From assembly GCF_004402785.1 (NCBI RefSeq), contig NZ_SOFP01000075.1, positions 1-64,000 of the forward strand: 64,000 nucleotides of DNA, given 5' to 3'. The notes under the pieces are model-generated. The model was not told the DNA's origin. It searched no databases and worked only from the letters and a program-made list of their open reading frames with translations. The translations under genes were made by a program, and so were the position numbers. Below are positions 52,621-60,914 of this stretch, one piece after another; position 1 is the stretch's first letter, and every line of letters begins with the position of its first letter. Source of the stretch: Cryobacterium algoritolerans. Lineage in GTDB: Bacteria; Actinomycetota; Actinomycetes; Actinomycetales; Microbacteriaceae.

Positions 52621-54288
52621 CTAGGCCGTGACGACGCGATCGCGACCGGCTCGCTTGGCCTCGTAGAGCGCGGCGTCGGCGGCGGCGATCGCGCCGCGGG
52701 TGGGGGCCGCGCGGCCTACACCGACCGAGACCGTGACCGTCAGCCTGGGAGCGACCTGCCCCCACGGGGCGTTGCGCACGGCCTCATGCAGTCGGGCTGC
52801 GACGCCGTTGGCCGCTGCCCCCTCGCCGAAGACGAGGATGACGAACTCGTCGCCGCCGTAGCGCACGGGAATGTCGTCGGACCGGCAGTGAGTGCGCAGG
52901 ATGACGGCGATCCGCCGCAACACCTCGTCACCGACGGCGTGCGAGAAGCGATCGTTGACCTGCTTGAATTCGTCGACGTCGACGAACACGGCAGAGAGAT
53001 CAGCCCCCGCGCGGTCGACCGTGCTGGTCATCATGTGTCGGTTGCCGAGACCCGTGAGCGGGTCGAGCAACGCTGCCTCGCCCATTCGGCTCGTCTCCGC
53101 GGTCAGCGCGCGCACCTGGTTGCGCGTCTGCAGCGCCGTGAATCGACCGTCGCGTTCGACCCACACCCGCTCGAGCGCCTCCCGTGCGAGACGCTTCCAC
53201 AGGTCGATGGCCGGATGCTCGCCGTGTTCGGCCACATCGAGGTCGGCCAGGGACTCCACCGCGGCGGCCGCCCAGATTTCCCGCCTCGCGCGGTCGGCAG
53301 CCGCCAACGCCGCGCACAGCTGCCGGCGAGCCTCGGCGAAGTCACCGGACTCCGTCGCCGCCTGGCCGAGGACGAGGCGAGCGAGGTGAGTCTCGACAAG
53401 GTCCTCGCGGAGCCGGAACCGCTGGGTGGCGGCGTTGACCCGCGCCGCCGCAAGGGCCGTATAGCCGAGTCGGCTGAGCGCATAGGCCTCGATGACTTCC
53501 GCTCGAGCCGACATCTCGGGATCGTCCGCCAGCTCAGCAGTTCTTCGCATCCGCAGCGCCTGGTCGGCGCACCTGACCAGATGCGGCCCGGCCTCATCGG
53601 CGCGCCCCACAACGAGGAGCGTCGTACCCCAAAAGGCGCTCAGCAGCGCCCGCTCCTGAACCACCAGGAGATCGATGTTCCAATCCTCGCCGAGCCGGAT
53701 CCCGCTCATCAGCTCGTCAGCCTGTTCGAAGAGGAACACCGCGCGCAGGGCCAGCGCGACCGCGGTGCTCGCCGAGAGATGGCTGTAGCTGCCGGGCGGC
53801 GCGATCGCGACGAGCCACGTCCCCTCGGCCAGCGCGTCCATCGCCCGGCTGACCTCCTTGACCTGGATGGAGGACTGGGCAAGAAGCGCAAGGGCCTTGG
53901 CACGCCACAACGGGTCCGGGTCATCATCCAGCTCGCTGAGTAGGTCCATGGCCACCGTCACACCCTCGTGGTCCCGGCCGAGCTCCTGCAGGGCGACGCC
54001 CTCGATGTAACACAGGAACCGGGTGGTGGCCCTGTCGCCGGCGCTTCTGGTCACCGGCGCCCAGGCGCGGCACGCGCGCACGGCACGGTCTGAGTATCCC
54101 GACAGGTAGAGCCGGTGGGCGCGATCGGCGAGGTAGTCGAAGGGCCCGAACTCGCTCATCCGCTCGAGCGTCGTGCCCGTGTCGTCGATGCCGGAGTCGT
54201 CCAGGCCGCCGAGATCCCGGGCGTCGGTGACCTCGTCATCCACAACCCCGGCATCCGCGCTGATCGCCTCACTGGGCCTGAGCATCAC
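52621..54288 (-). CDS. TPR-like protein with C-terminal GGDEF diguanylate cyclase
   Basis: The 555-residue protein has a large helical, TPR-like N-terminal region (residues about 45-375, with repeats such as ALALLAQSSIQVKEVSRAMDAL and AEVIEAYALSRLGYTALAAARV), a short coiled segment, and a GGDEF domain: DPLTGLGNRHMM, FVDVDEFKQVNDRFSHAVGDEVL, RYGGDEFVIL. The catalytic GGDEF is intact, so it should make c-di-GMP. There are no membrane helices. An RxxD inhibitory site before GGDEF was not evident. Input signals are unknown. Confidence 0.9.
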   Translation of the reverse strand: MMLRPSEAISADAGVVDDEVTDARDLGGLDDSGIDDTGTTLERMSEFGPFDYLADRAHRLYLSGYSDRAVRACRAWAPVTRSAGDRATTRFLCYIEGVALQELGRDHEGVTVAMDLLSELDDDPDPLWRAKALALLAQSSIQVKEVSRAMDALAEGTWLVAIAPPGSYSHLSASTAVALALRAVFLFEQADELMSGIRLGEDWNIDLLVVQERALLSAFWGTTLLVVGRADEAGPHLVRCADQALRMRRTAELADDPEMSARAEVIEAYALSRLGYTALAAARVNAATQRFRLREDLVETHLARLVLGQAATESGDFAEARRQLCAALAAADRARREIWAAAAVESLADLDVAEHGEHPAIDLWKRLAREALERVWVERDGRFTALQTRNQVRALTAETSRMGEAALLDPLTGLGNRHMMTSTVDRAGADLSAVFVDVDEFKQVNDRFSHAVGDEVLRRIAVILRTHCRSDDIPVRYGGDEFVILVFGEGAAANGVAARLHEAVRNAPWGQVAPRLTVTVSVGVGRAAPTRGAIAAADAALYEAKRAGRDRVVTA

Positions 54289-54485
54289 CGTGCGAGCACA
54301 TCGTTCATCGAGACCCCCAAGGCAAAACCAGTTGGGTGGAATCTATCTCACCCGCGGCTGGATTGCGCCTCGCCATGCCGCAGCGATTCGCGGTGCCAGG
54401 ACTCCCCCAGAGTGTACCCATCAGAGCAGTTCTGAACCACTGGATGCACGCTGTGAATCCAGTCATCCGCCACTCTGCTGCCGCC

Positions 54486-54893
54486 TCAAATAGCCCTCAT
54501 CTGGTTGTTCCTGGGGGTGTGGGTGAGCTCGGCGAGACCGAGCGCCTCGAGCAGCGGCGGCAGGTACATGCCGAATCGACCACGGTACCCGTTGCGTGTC
54601 CCGTACCAGCCACCCACGGGGTTGCCCTCGGATCGGCCCCAGGCCTCGACCGTGCCATCCGTCACCGGCTTCTGCTCATCGGCCGCGCCAAGGGGCACCC
54701 ATCTGCCCTGTTCGGCGAGCCAGGCGTGTAGGTCCTCGATCGATCGGGCGAGGTATGTCAAGGTGGTCGATCCCACCTGGCACACGAGCGACTCCGGGGC
54801 GGCAGTGTCGTCACGATACATCGTGAACGACGACGTGCCCGGTGGCGTGGTGAGCACCCACGGGTGTTCCTTGGTGCCGGTTCCAGTGGCCAT
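54486..54893 (-). CDS. DUF6855-like conserved protein
   Basis: The 135-residue protein has conserved segments KEHPWVLTTPPGTSSFTMYRD, STTLTYLARSIEDLHAWL, GAADEQKP, VEAWGRSEGNPVGGWYG, GRFGMYLPPLLEALGLAEL and NNQMRA. By memory these match a conserved actinobacterial family, which I believe is DUF6855. No catalytic motif or membrane segment is evident. It is monocistronic between a cyclase gene and an HNH remnant. Function unknown. Confidence 0.75.
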   Translation of the reverse strand: MATGTGTKEHPWVLTTPPGTSSFTMYRDDTAAPESLVCQVGSTTLTYLARSIEDLHAWLAEQGRWVPLGAADEQKPVTDGTVEAWGRSEGNPVGGWYGTRNGYRGRFGMYLPPLLEALGLAELTHTPRNNQMRAI

Positions 54894-55016
54894 CGTCCAT
54901 CCCTTCGTTCTGGTGTCAGGCTACCCACGGGGCGACCCTGCGTCACCCCTGGACGCCCCGGATGAGAACGAATCAGCGATATCGACCGCGATCAGGATTG
55001 CACCGCGGAACGCTTG

Positions 55017-55943
55017 TTACCCGGCGGCGCCCCGGCGACCGGGTTCGGAGTCGAATCGCAGCGGTGACCCGAGTTTCAGGGCGGACTTGCTGGCCAGCCG
55101 GATCGGTGTCTGGGACGGGTCGATGGTCGGCAGCGGAATAAGGGAGTAGTCGCTGCCGGTGCGCACTATTCTCCAGCGCTCATTGTTCACCCTCAGGTCG
55201 TCAGGCGCGCAGAGCAGGATACCGTCGGCGAGATTGGTCAAGCCGCCGTCGACCGCCCAGCCATCGAGGTGGTGCGCTTCGCTCCAACACGGTCTCGGTG
55301 GGCGCCGGGTCGATGGCTCCCTCGATGAGACCACCGCCCAGGAGCACCAGACCCAGATGCGGCTTCGCAGTCCCGGCCTGAACTGTTGCGCCGGCCTGGG
55401 CTGCGGTGCCGGCCTGGACGACGATCTTGACGCTGGCGCGGGTGCGGCCGAAAATGGTGCCGAGTCCCATCAGGCTTGTCATACACCCGCAAGTACTGCC
55501 GGGCCCGCATCGCATCAGCACGAGACGCAATGCCCACCACATCGATCCTGTCCCGCGCCTGCCTGGCGGCGACGGGCGTCCTCGGCCACAGTGGCCAACG
55601 TGCCCGCCTCGATCAGGCGGCGAGCATCCGTTCGCGTGCCGGCAAGCCCACCACCCAGATGCTGCACGAACTCCTCAGAATTACAGAACCCTTGCCTCCT
55701 CGCCAGACCCTCCCCACCACGCTCCCAACCGGAACGACGATCAATATTCGCCGCCGACAAAGCAGCAACAATCGTCACCGAGCGAAGAAACACGGAAATA
55801 ACGGTATGAGCACGCTCCGACTCCTCATCAGAGAGCCCCGCGAAAACACTCGCGGACACCGGCGACCGGGCCAAACACCCGGCCACTTCCTCGATAACAG
55901 CCTCAACGCTCGTCACACACAGAGTGCCACAAGCCACCGACAT
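55017..55943 (-). pseudogene. DUF222-HNH endonuclease, degenerate
   Basis: Three frames give pieces of one gene. The N-terminal DUF222 helices come first (SVEAVIEEVAGCL, GFCNSEEFVQHLGGGLAGTRTDARRLIEAG). A middle part follows in another frame (ASVKIVVQAGT, LIEGAIDPAPTETVL), and then the HNH end (SEAHHLDGWAVDGGLTNLADGILLC, RVNNERWRIVRTGSDYSLIP). Intact members have about 450-550 residues; here about 300 codons remain with frame changes and a missing centre. These genes are common and frequently broken in Actinobacteria. Confidence 0.8.
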
Positions 55944-56126
55944 TAGAACAAAAATACGAACGACCAGAGAAATGTCGTCGGTAATATTTGCCCGACCACG
56001 GGACTACCGGCCGAACGAGGTCTCCTGGACGAGGCCGCCGTCACGGGCATGACTGCGGCAAACGCGATCTGTGCGCCGCGAATGAACTCAAGAGAGAGGA
56101 TGAGAAATTGTGCCGTCCCTGATTCG

Positions 56127-56549
56127 CTACTCGGCGGGCGGGCGCCGGCGCTGCCGTTTGGTTGCCGACCGCTGTTGCTTTGCGGCGAGGTGACGCCGGC
56201 CAGAGCCTCGGGTGGGTTTGGTCGGGCGACGGGGCGGCGCGTCGGGAGCAAGACCCGCTGCCACGAGGTCGGCAAGCTTGGCCAGGGCGAGTTCGCGATT
56301 GCGAAGCTGGGAGCGCCGCTCGGAGGCGGTCACGGTGAACACCCCGCCGATGAGGCGCCGTCCGAGACGGGTGAGGAGCAGCATCCGCTGCTCGTCGGCG
56401 AGAACCGCCGACTCGGCGACGTTCCAGAAGAGCTCGACGCGGCTGTCCGAGGTGTTCACATGCTGACCACCCGGGCCGGACGACCGCGAGAATCGCCAGC
56501 CGAGTTCCGACGCGGGAATCGTGAGCGCGGGTGAGACCTCCAGATCCAT
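56127..56549 (-). CDS. arfB: Alternative ribosome-rescue factor ArfB (YaeJ/ICT1 type)
   Basis: The 140-residue protein has the class I release-factor-like GGQ segment (RSSGPGGQHVNTSDSRVEL) near the N-terminus, a helical region (QRMLLLTRLGRRL), and a basic C-terminal tail (GRRHLAAKQQRSATKRQRRR) that enters the mRNA channel of stalled ribosomes. Peptidyl-tRNA hydrolysis on stalled ribosomes is well established for the family. The tail here ends RRRPPAE. Confidence 0.92.
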   Translation of the reverse strand: MDLEVSPALTIPASELGWRFSRSSGPGGQHVNTSDSRVELFWNVAESAVLADEQRMLLLTRLGRRLIGGVFTVTASERRSQLRNRELALAKLADLVAAGLAPDAPPRRPTKPTRGSGRRHLAAKQQRSATKRQRRRPPAE

Positions 56550-56680
56550 GACCCCAGCGTGGCACGAACCGAGACCGGTTGATGCCTCTCATGCGACGAA
56601 CGTGTCATCGGCTACCCTCTGCGGTCACGTCGGAGCGGCGGGAGATCACCTGGGATCCGTACCCTCCGAGGGGGCTGCCC

Positions 56681-57619
56681 TCAGGCGGGCGGGACGGAGA
56701 TCTCACCCCGCAGTGGAAGCCTGCGCACGCTCTCGAATCGGCGCGGTCTCCCGTCCACGGGATCGGTGAACCGCACCTCGCTCGCCAGGAGTTGGAGGGG
56801 GCGGGCGAAATCGTCCAGCGCCACCTCCTCCACGACGGGGTACAGCGGGTCACCGAGGATCGGTATCCCGAGGCCGAGCATGTGCATCCGCAGTTGATGG
56901 GTTCGTCCGGTCTGCGGCGTCAGCCGATAGACGGCCGTGTCGTCGAGGACTTCGTCAATCTCTATCAGCGAGACGGCGTTGACCGGGGCATCGGCCACGA
57001 CCTCGGCCTGCCACTGGCCGCGAGGTTTGATCAGGTGATTGCGGACGGTGACCGGGAAATCAAGTCTCGGCCGAAACGGGGCCAGGGCCCGGTAGGTCTT
57101 GCCGACCTCCCCGCGTTGGAACATCGACTGATACGCCCCACGCCAGCGCCGTTCCGTCGCCAGGAGGAGAATCCCCGAGGTCACGCGGTCCAGCCGGTGC
57201 AACGGCGAGAGCTCGGGCAGTCCCAACTCTGCGCGCAGACGCACGACCACACTCTGCAGCACGTGACGGCCGCGCGGGATCGTCGACAGGAAAGGCGGCT
57301 TGTCGACCACGACGATCCGCTCATCGTGGTGAATCACGGGGATCTGCCCGGGCACAACGGTCTCGTCCGGGCGATCGCGGTGAAACCAGACGAAGGTGCA
57401 GGGCAGGTAGGGGGCGCTGCCGACGACGGGGATGCCTGTCTCAGAGACGAAGCGTCCCCGGGCCAGGAATCCCGTCACGTCAACGAACTCGGACAACCGC
57501 TCGTGCAGCCAGGCCCCCATGGTCGGCCAGGGATCAGGCCGGGAGCGGTCAGGATCCGGAGTGCGCACCCACGCGGCGTCGAGCCCATGACGTTGCGGCA
57601 GGGGTGAACGCGGGGGCAT
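56681..57619 (-). CDS. RluA-family 23S rRNA pseudouridine synthase
   Basis: The 312-residue enzyme has the catalytic HRLDRVTSGILLLA with its Asp, preceded by VVDKPPFLSTIPRG and followed by YRLTPQTGRTHQLRMHM and LGDPLYP. These are the RluA family motifs I-III. An N-terminal region of about 90 residues (VRTPDPDRSRPDP, GSAPYLPCTFVWFHRD) precedes the core and differs from the S4 domain of RluC/D. It modifies rRNA or tRNA uridines; the target base is unknown. Start ATG 57619. Confidence 0.88.
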   Translation of the reverse strand: MPPRSPLPQRHGLDAAWVRTPDPDRSRPDPWPTMGAWLHERLSEFVDVTGFLARGRFVSETGIPVVGSAPYLPCTFVWFHRDRPDETVVPGQIPVIHHDERIVVVDKPPFLSTIPRGRHVLQSVVVRLRAELGLPELSPLHRLDRVTSGILLLATERRWRGAYQSMFQRGEVGKTYRALAPFRPRLDFPVTVRNHLIKPRGQWQAEVVADAPVNAVSLIEIDEVLDDTAVYRLTPQTGRTHQLRMHMLGLGIPILGDPLYPVVEEVALDDFARPLQLLASEVRFTDPVDGRPRRFESVRRLPLRGEISVPPA

Positions 57620-57672
57620 CACCCGATCGTACGTCGCGGCGTGCGATGAGCCGCTATCGAACCGGCTGGTGC

Positions 57673-58356
57673 TCAGTGCACCTGGCCGCAGGAGAGGTCG
57701 ACGCCGGCGGCGGCCCACTCCCCACCCTGCAAGGTCACGCTGACCACGCCGCAATTCGGGATGCTTGCGCCGAGCCGGTACTCGGGCACGATGCTCCGGA
57801 GCAGATTCCCGAGCACACTTCCATGGGTCACAACGAGCACGTCCCCCGCATCTTGTTGCGTTGCGCACTCTGCAGCGGCGATCACGATCTCGAGCGCGGC
57901 CGTGACGCGGGCGTTCACGTCGGCCCCGGTTTCGGCGCGGCCGATCGGGTCGAGACGGTTGATGCTGTCGATGACACCGTCGAAGCCGTGAGCGGTCAGC
58001 GCCGGCCAATCGGCCGGACCCGGGGCATATTGGCGGCCGTGCTCGGCGAATACCGGGGTCCAGAGATCGGCATTGGGCTGCCCCTCCCAGCTACCGAAGT
58101 GCCATTCGCGCAGCTCTTTCAGGGGCGTCGGGTCGAGGTGCGGATGCCCGGCGAGCGCCGCCGCCATCGTCGTGCGGGTGCGGGTGAGATCGCTCACGAA
58201 GGCCGCGGCGAGCGGCACGTCGCGCATCCGCTCGCCGAGTGCCGCCGCCTGGCGTTCTCCGCGTTCCGTCAGTGGCGAGTCGCACCAGCCCTGCAGCTGC
58301 CGGTTGACGTTGAAGAGGGTTTCCGCGTGCCGGACGAAGTGGATCTGCCCGCTCAT
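57673..58356 (-). CDS. Histidine phosphatase family protein
   Basis: A 227-residue phosphoglycerate-mutase-like protein. The RHA variant of RHG is in FVRHAETLFNVN, the second Arg in FVSDLTRTRTTM, the acidic pair in LREWHFGSWEGQP, and the second catalytic His in VVTHGSVLGNLL. The layout suggests a phosphatase rather than a mutase. The start at ATG 58356 overlaps the stop of a 33-codon frame upstream (ATGA). It is 53 bp upstream of the pseudouridine synthase gene on the same strand. Confidence 0.87.
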   Translation of the reverse strand: MSGQIHFVRHAETLFNVNRQLQGWCDSPLTERGERQAAALGERMRDVPLAAAFVSDLTRTRTTMAAALAGHPHLDPTPLKELREWHFGSWEGQPNADLWTPVFAEHGRQYAPGPADWPALTAHGFDGVIDSINRLDPIGRAETGADVNARVTAALEIVIAAAECATQQDAGDVLVVTHGSVLGNLLRSIVPEYRLGASIPNCGVVSVTLQGGEWAAAGVDLSCGQVH

Positions 58357-58454
58357 GCTGCGTCGATGTCCGAGGCCCACAGTGCGGTCCTGTCGGCGGC
58401 GGGCCGCGCGAGCCGGCCGATCGCGGATGGAATGGAGGTGGTGCGGTGATTCAT
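58353..58454 (-). CDS. Possible 33-residue leader ORF upstream of the phosphatase
   Basis: A short frame begins at ATG 58454 and ends with TGA overlapping the ATG of the phosphatase gene (ATGA at 58353-58356), the geometry of translational coupling. The product has no recognisable features and the Shine-Dalgarno (AAAGG) is weak. It may be a regulatory leader ORF or chance. Confidence 0.3.
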   Translation of the reverse strand: MNHRTTSIPSAIGRLARPAADRTALWASDIDAA

Positions 58455-58655
58455 GGTGGTGGTGCCTTTCAGTTGCTAGGGGCATTCCAGGCGCGCCGCG
58501 CGGATGCTTCGCTCGGGTCAATCGCGGCGGGGGCTCACTCCAGTATCGTCGCTGGCCCGTGTCGCCCGTAAATCAGGCCGAAGCGGACCGCGCAGCGCAG
58601 CCGCGTCTCACCGCGATCCCGCCACGGTGCTCGGTCCAGCCTCCGGGCGGGGTGC

Positions 58656-59426
58656 CTAGAACAGGGGCCAGGGCACCGCGGGCATCTCCCCGTGCGGGGC
58701 CGGGAACCTGCCTTCTGTGCGCAACCGGTCACAGCGTGCGGCCAATGCGGCGATCTCGGGGGCACTGAGCAATCCGGCGAGTGCGTCGCCGAGCTCACCG
58801 TCCAGCTGCTCGCTGACCCGTCCGACCCCATCACGCTCCTCCGCGGTGAGTTGCTCGCCCAGCCACCCCCAGAGCACTGTGCGCAGCTTGTGCTCGACGT
58901 GGAAGGTGAGTCCGTGGTCGACGCCGTGACGGTGTCCGTTTTTCATCGGGAGGATGTGAGCGCCTTTGCGATCGGCGTTGTTCACGACGATGTCGAACAC
59001 GGCCATCCGGCGCAGCGCGGCGGAGTCCTCATGGATGAGTGTGACGTGGTGATCGTGCTCGTCTCTGCCGTCGAGCACAGGGCGCCACCCCTCGGCGGGC
59101 ACGGCTTCCGTTGCGACCAGGTCGACGGCATCCTGTTCTGGGTCAGCCTCCTGCCACAGTTGCACCATCCCCCTGCCCATCGGGCCGTCGCAGAGCCAGG
59201 TGCGGGGCACGATGTCCCAGCCGAAGACCTCCGAGACCAGGAACGCCGCCCTTTCCCGGCTGGCGAGATTGCCGTCGGGGAAATCCCACAGCGGATGCTC
59301 CCCGGTGATGGGCTTGTAGACGACCGTGACACCGTCGATGCTGCCGAGGAAGGTCGCGTTCGAGGCCGTCGTGATCCGTCCCGTGAGCTCGAGCTCACCG
59401 TCGCCGGGATCGGCAGCGGGCAACAT
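58656..59426 (-). CDS. SCO1664-family protein (PI3K/PI4K-like fold)
   Basis: The 256-residue protein resembles the SCO1664 family. Landmarks are GSIDGVTVVYKPITGEHPLWDFPDGNLASRE (kinase-like Lys loop, read as parts), AFLVSEVFGWDIVPRTWL, VFDIVVNNADRKGAHIL (HxDRxxxN-like catalytic loop variant with Asn/Asp), and GVDHGLTFHVEHKLRTVLW with a DxG-like DHG. These suggest a phosphatidylinositol-kinase-like fold. It overlaps DUF3090 by one base (TGATG) and forms the third gene of a conserved actinobacterial operon with a phosphatase. Its substrate is unknown. Confidence 0.85.
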   Translation of the reverse strand: MLPAADPGDGELELTGRITTASNATFLGSIDGVTVVYKPITGEHPLWDFPDGNLASRERAAFLVSEVFGWDIVPRTWLCDGPMGRGMVQLWQEADPEQDAVDLVATEAVPAEGWRPVLDGRDEHDHHVTLIHEDSAALRRMAVFDIVVNNADRKGAHILPMKNGHRHGVDHGLTFHVEHKLRTVLWGWLGEQLTAEERDGVGRVSEQLDGELGDALAGLLSAPEIAALAARCDRLRTEGRFPAPHGEMPAVPWPLF

Positions 59427-59977
59427 CAGGGGCTGCCGGGGAGCGTACAGGTGTGCCCGTTCGCGTCGATGGGGTCGCCGCAGAGCGGACACATCGGCCG
59501 GCCGGCCCCCACCACCTCTCGCGTGCGTTTCGCGAATGCGCGGGCGGTGCCGACCGGCATCCGCACCAGAAGCACCTCCGGCGCGACCAGTGCGTCCGGA
59601 TCGAGCGCGTCGCCTTCTTCATCGTCCACGATCGGGAATGCCTCGATCACGATCTGCACCGTAGACGGGTCCCAACCGAGGCTCAATGCGCCGGTTCGGA
59701 ATTCCTCCGCGACGGGCTGCTCCAGCGGGTCATTGTCCACGAGCTCGACGGGAGTGCTGGTGGGAATGCTGAACGGGTTGCCCTCGTGATGCATCAGCTG
59801 GTCGAGCATCTCGTCGATCTTCTCGGCGAGCAGCGCGGATTGTTGCTTCTCCAGGGCGACGCTGACAATCTGCGCCCCGGCTCGCACCTGCAGGTAGAAG
59901 GTGCGGCCCCCGGGGAGACCGACGGTGCCGACGACGACCCGATCCGGCCAGTCAAACGCGTGGACAATAGTGGGCAT
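59426..59977 (-). CDS. DUF3090 family protein
   Basis: The 183-residue protein has the DUF3090 layout: DWPDRVVVGTVGLPGGRTFYLQ, VSVALEKQQSALLAEKIDEML, FRTGALSLGWD, and RAFAKRTREVV. It ends with two Cys pairs (MCPLCGDPIDANGHTC), probably a small zinc ribbon. It lies between the MSMEG_4193-type phosphatase (9 bp upstream) and SCO1664 (1-bp overlap). This gene trio is conserved across Actinobacteria with no known function. Confidence 0.9.
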   Translation of the reverse strand: MPTIVHAFDWPDRVVVGTVGLPGGRTFYLQVRAGAQIVSVALEKQQSALLAEKIDEMLDQLMHHEGNPFSIPTSTPVELVDNDPLEQPVAEEFRTGALSLGWDPSTVQIVIEAFPIVDDEEGDALDPDALVAPEVLLVRMPVGTARAFAKRTREVVGAGRPMCPLCGDPIDANGHTCTLPGSP

Positions 59978-59986
59978 GCGGATATT

Positions 59987-60691
59987 TTAGGCGCCGGATG
60001 TGTGCGTCGCCTGACCGGCCCCGCCGCCGACCGGCGCGTCGGCCGGAGGGGCCCCGGCGCCGAGCCAGGAGAGGTCGCCGGCGTCGGTGTTGGTGGCGTA
60101 GACGCTCGGCCGGCTCGCGCCGTAGCGCACGATCGAGACCGAAGCGGGACCGACGTTGATGCGCTGGAACAGGTCAAGGTGCATGCCGAGCGCGTCGGCC
60201 AGGATTGACTTGATAATATCGCCGTGGCTCACCGCCACCCACACGGCACCGGGTCCGTGCTGCGCCTCGAAGGCCGCATCGAGGCGCCGGATCGCGGCTA
60301 CCGACCTGGCTTGCATCGCCGGCATCGACTCGCCGCCCGGGAACATGACGGCCGACGGTTGCGACTGCACAACCGACCACAGATCTTCCTTGGCGAGGTC
60401 GCCGAGTGCTCGGCCCTGCCACTGCCCGTAGTCGCACTCGGTGATCCCCTCCTCCACCGGCGTCGCAGGTGAACCGCTCTGGCGGTCGAGGATCAATTGC
60501 GCCGTCTGCAGGCAGCGCTCCAGGGGGCTCGAGACCACTCCGACCAGCGGCACCACGGCCAGTCGTCTGCCCGTGAGCGTCGCCTGGTCACGCCCGATCT
60601 GGTCGAGGACGACCCCGCCGGCACGTCCGGCCAGCACGCCGTCGGCATTCGCGGTGGTGCGGCCATGCCGCACGAGAAGAACAGTGGCCAT
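59987..60691 (-). CDS. MSMEG_4193-family histidine phosphatase
   Basis: The 234-residue protein has LLVRHGRTTANADGVLAGR, SSPLERCLQTAQLIL, the acidic CDYGQWQGRAL and VSHGDIIKSILADALG with the second catalytic His. This is the MSMEG_4193-type phosphomutase-like group, which is found first in an operon with DUF3090 and SCO1664. The Gly/Ala-rich C-terminal tail is typical of low-complexity ends. A phosphoryl substrate linked to the kinase-like SCO1664 partner is a plausible inference. Confidence 0.88.
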   Translation of the reverse strand: MATVLLVRHGRTTANADGVLAGRAGGVVLDQIGRDQATLTGRRLAVVPLVGVVSSPLERCLQTAQLILDRQSGSPATPVEEGITECDYGQWQGRALGDLAKEDLWSVVQSQPSAVMFPGGESMPAMQARSVAAIRRLDAAFEAQHGPGAVWVAVSHGDIIKSILADALGMHLDLFQRINVGPASVSIVRYGASRPSVYATNTDAGDLSWLGAGAPPADAPVGGGAGQATHTSGA

Positions 60692-60914
60692 GGGTACAGC
60701 CTAGGCACCCCACCAGGGGCGCACCGTCCCGGTGCCTGCTGTCCGTTGCCCCCAGGACCTGACGATCTTCTCGTGCGGAGAAGAATCGCAATAGTTCTGC
60801 GCCGAAGTCTGAAGAAAACCTGCCGCACCTGCCGCAGTCTTCATGTAGCAGCCGATATTGGGCCGCCGAAACAGCCGTCCAGGCCCCGCACAATTCAACG
60901 TCGAAGGAATGCAC

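Noticed and set aside
52174-53943. 589-codon plus-strand frame opposite the GGDEF gene
   Set aside because: It overlaps the end of the monooxygenase and runs antisense to the cyclase; no motifs were seen.
60692-60914. RamB- or GlxR-type site before isocitrate lyase
   Set aside because: Such control is known in Corynebacterium, but no convincing match to the motifs was seen in this stretch.
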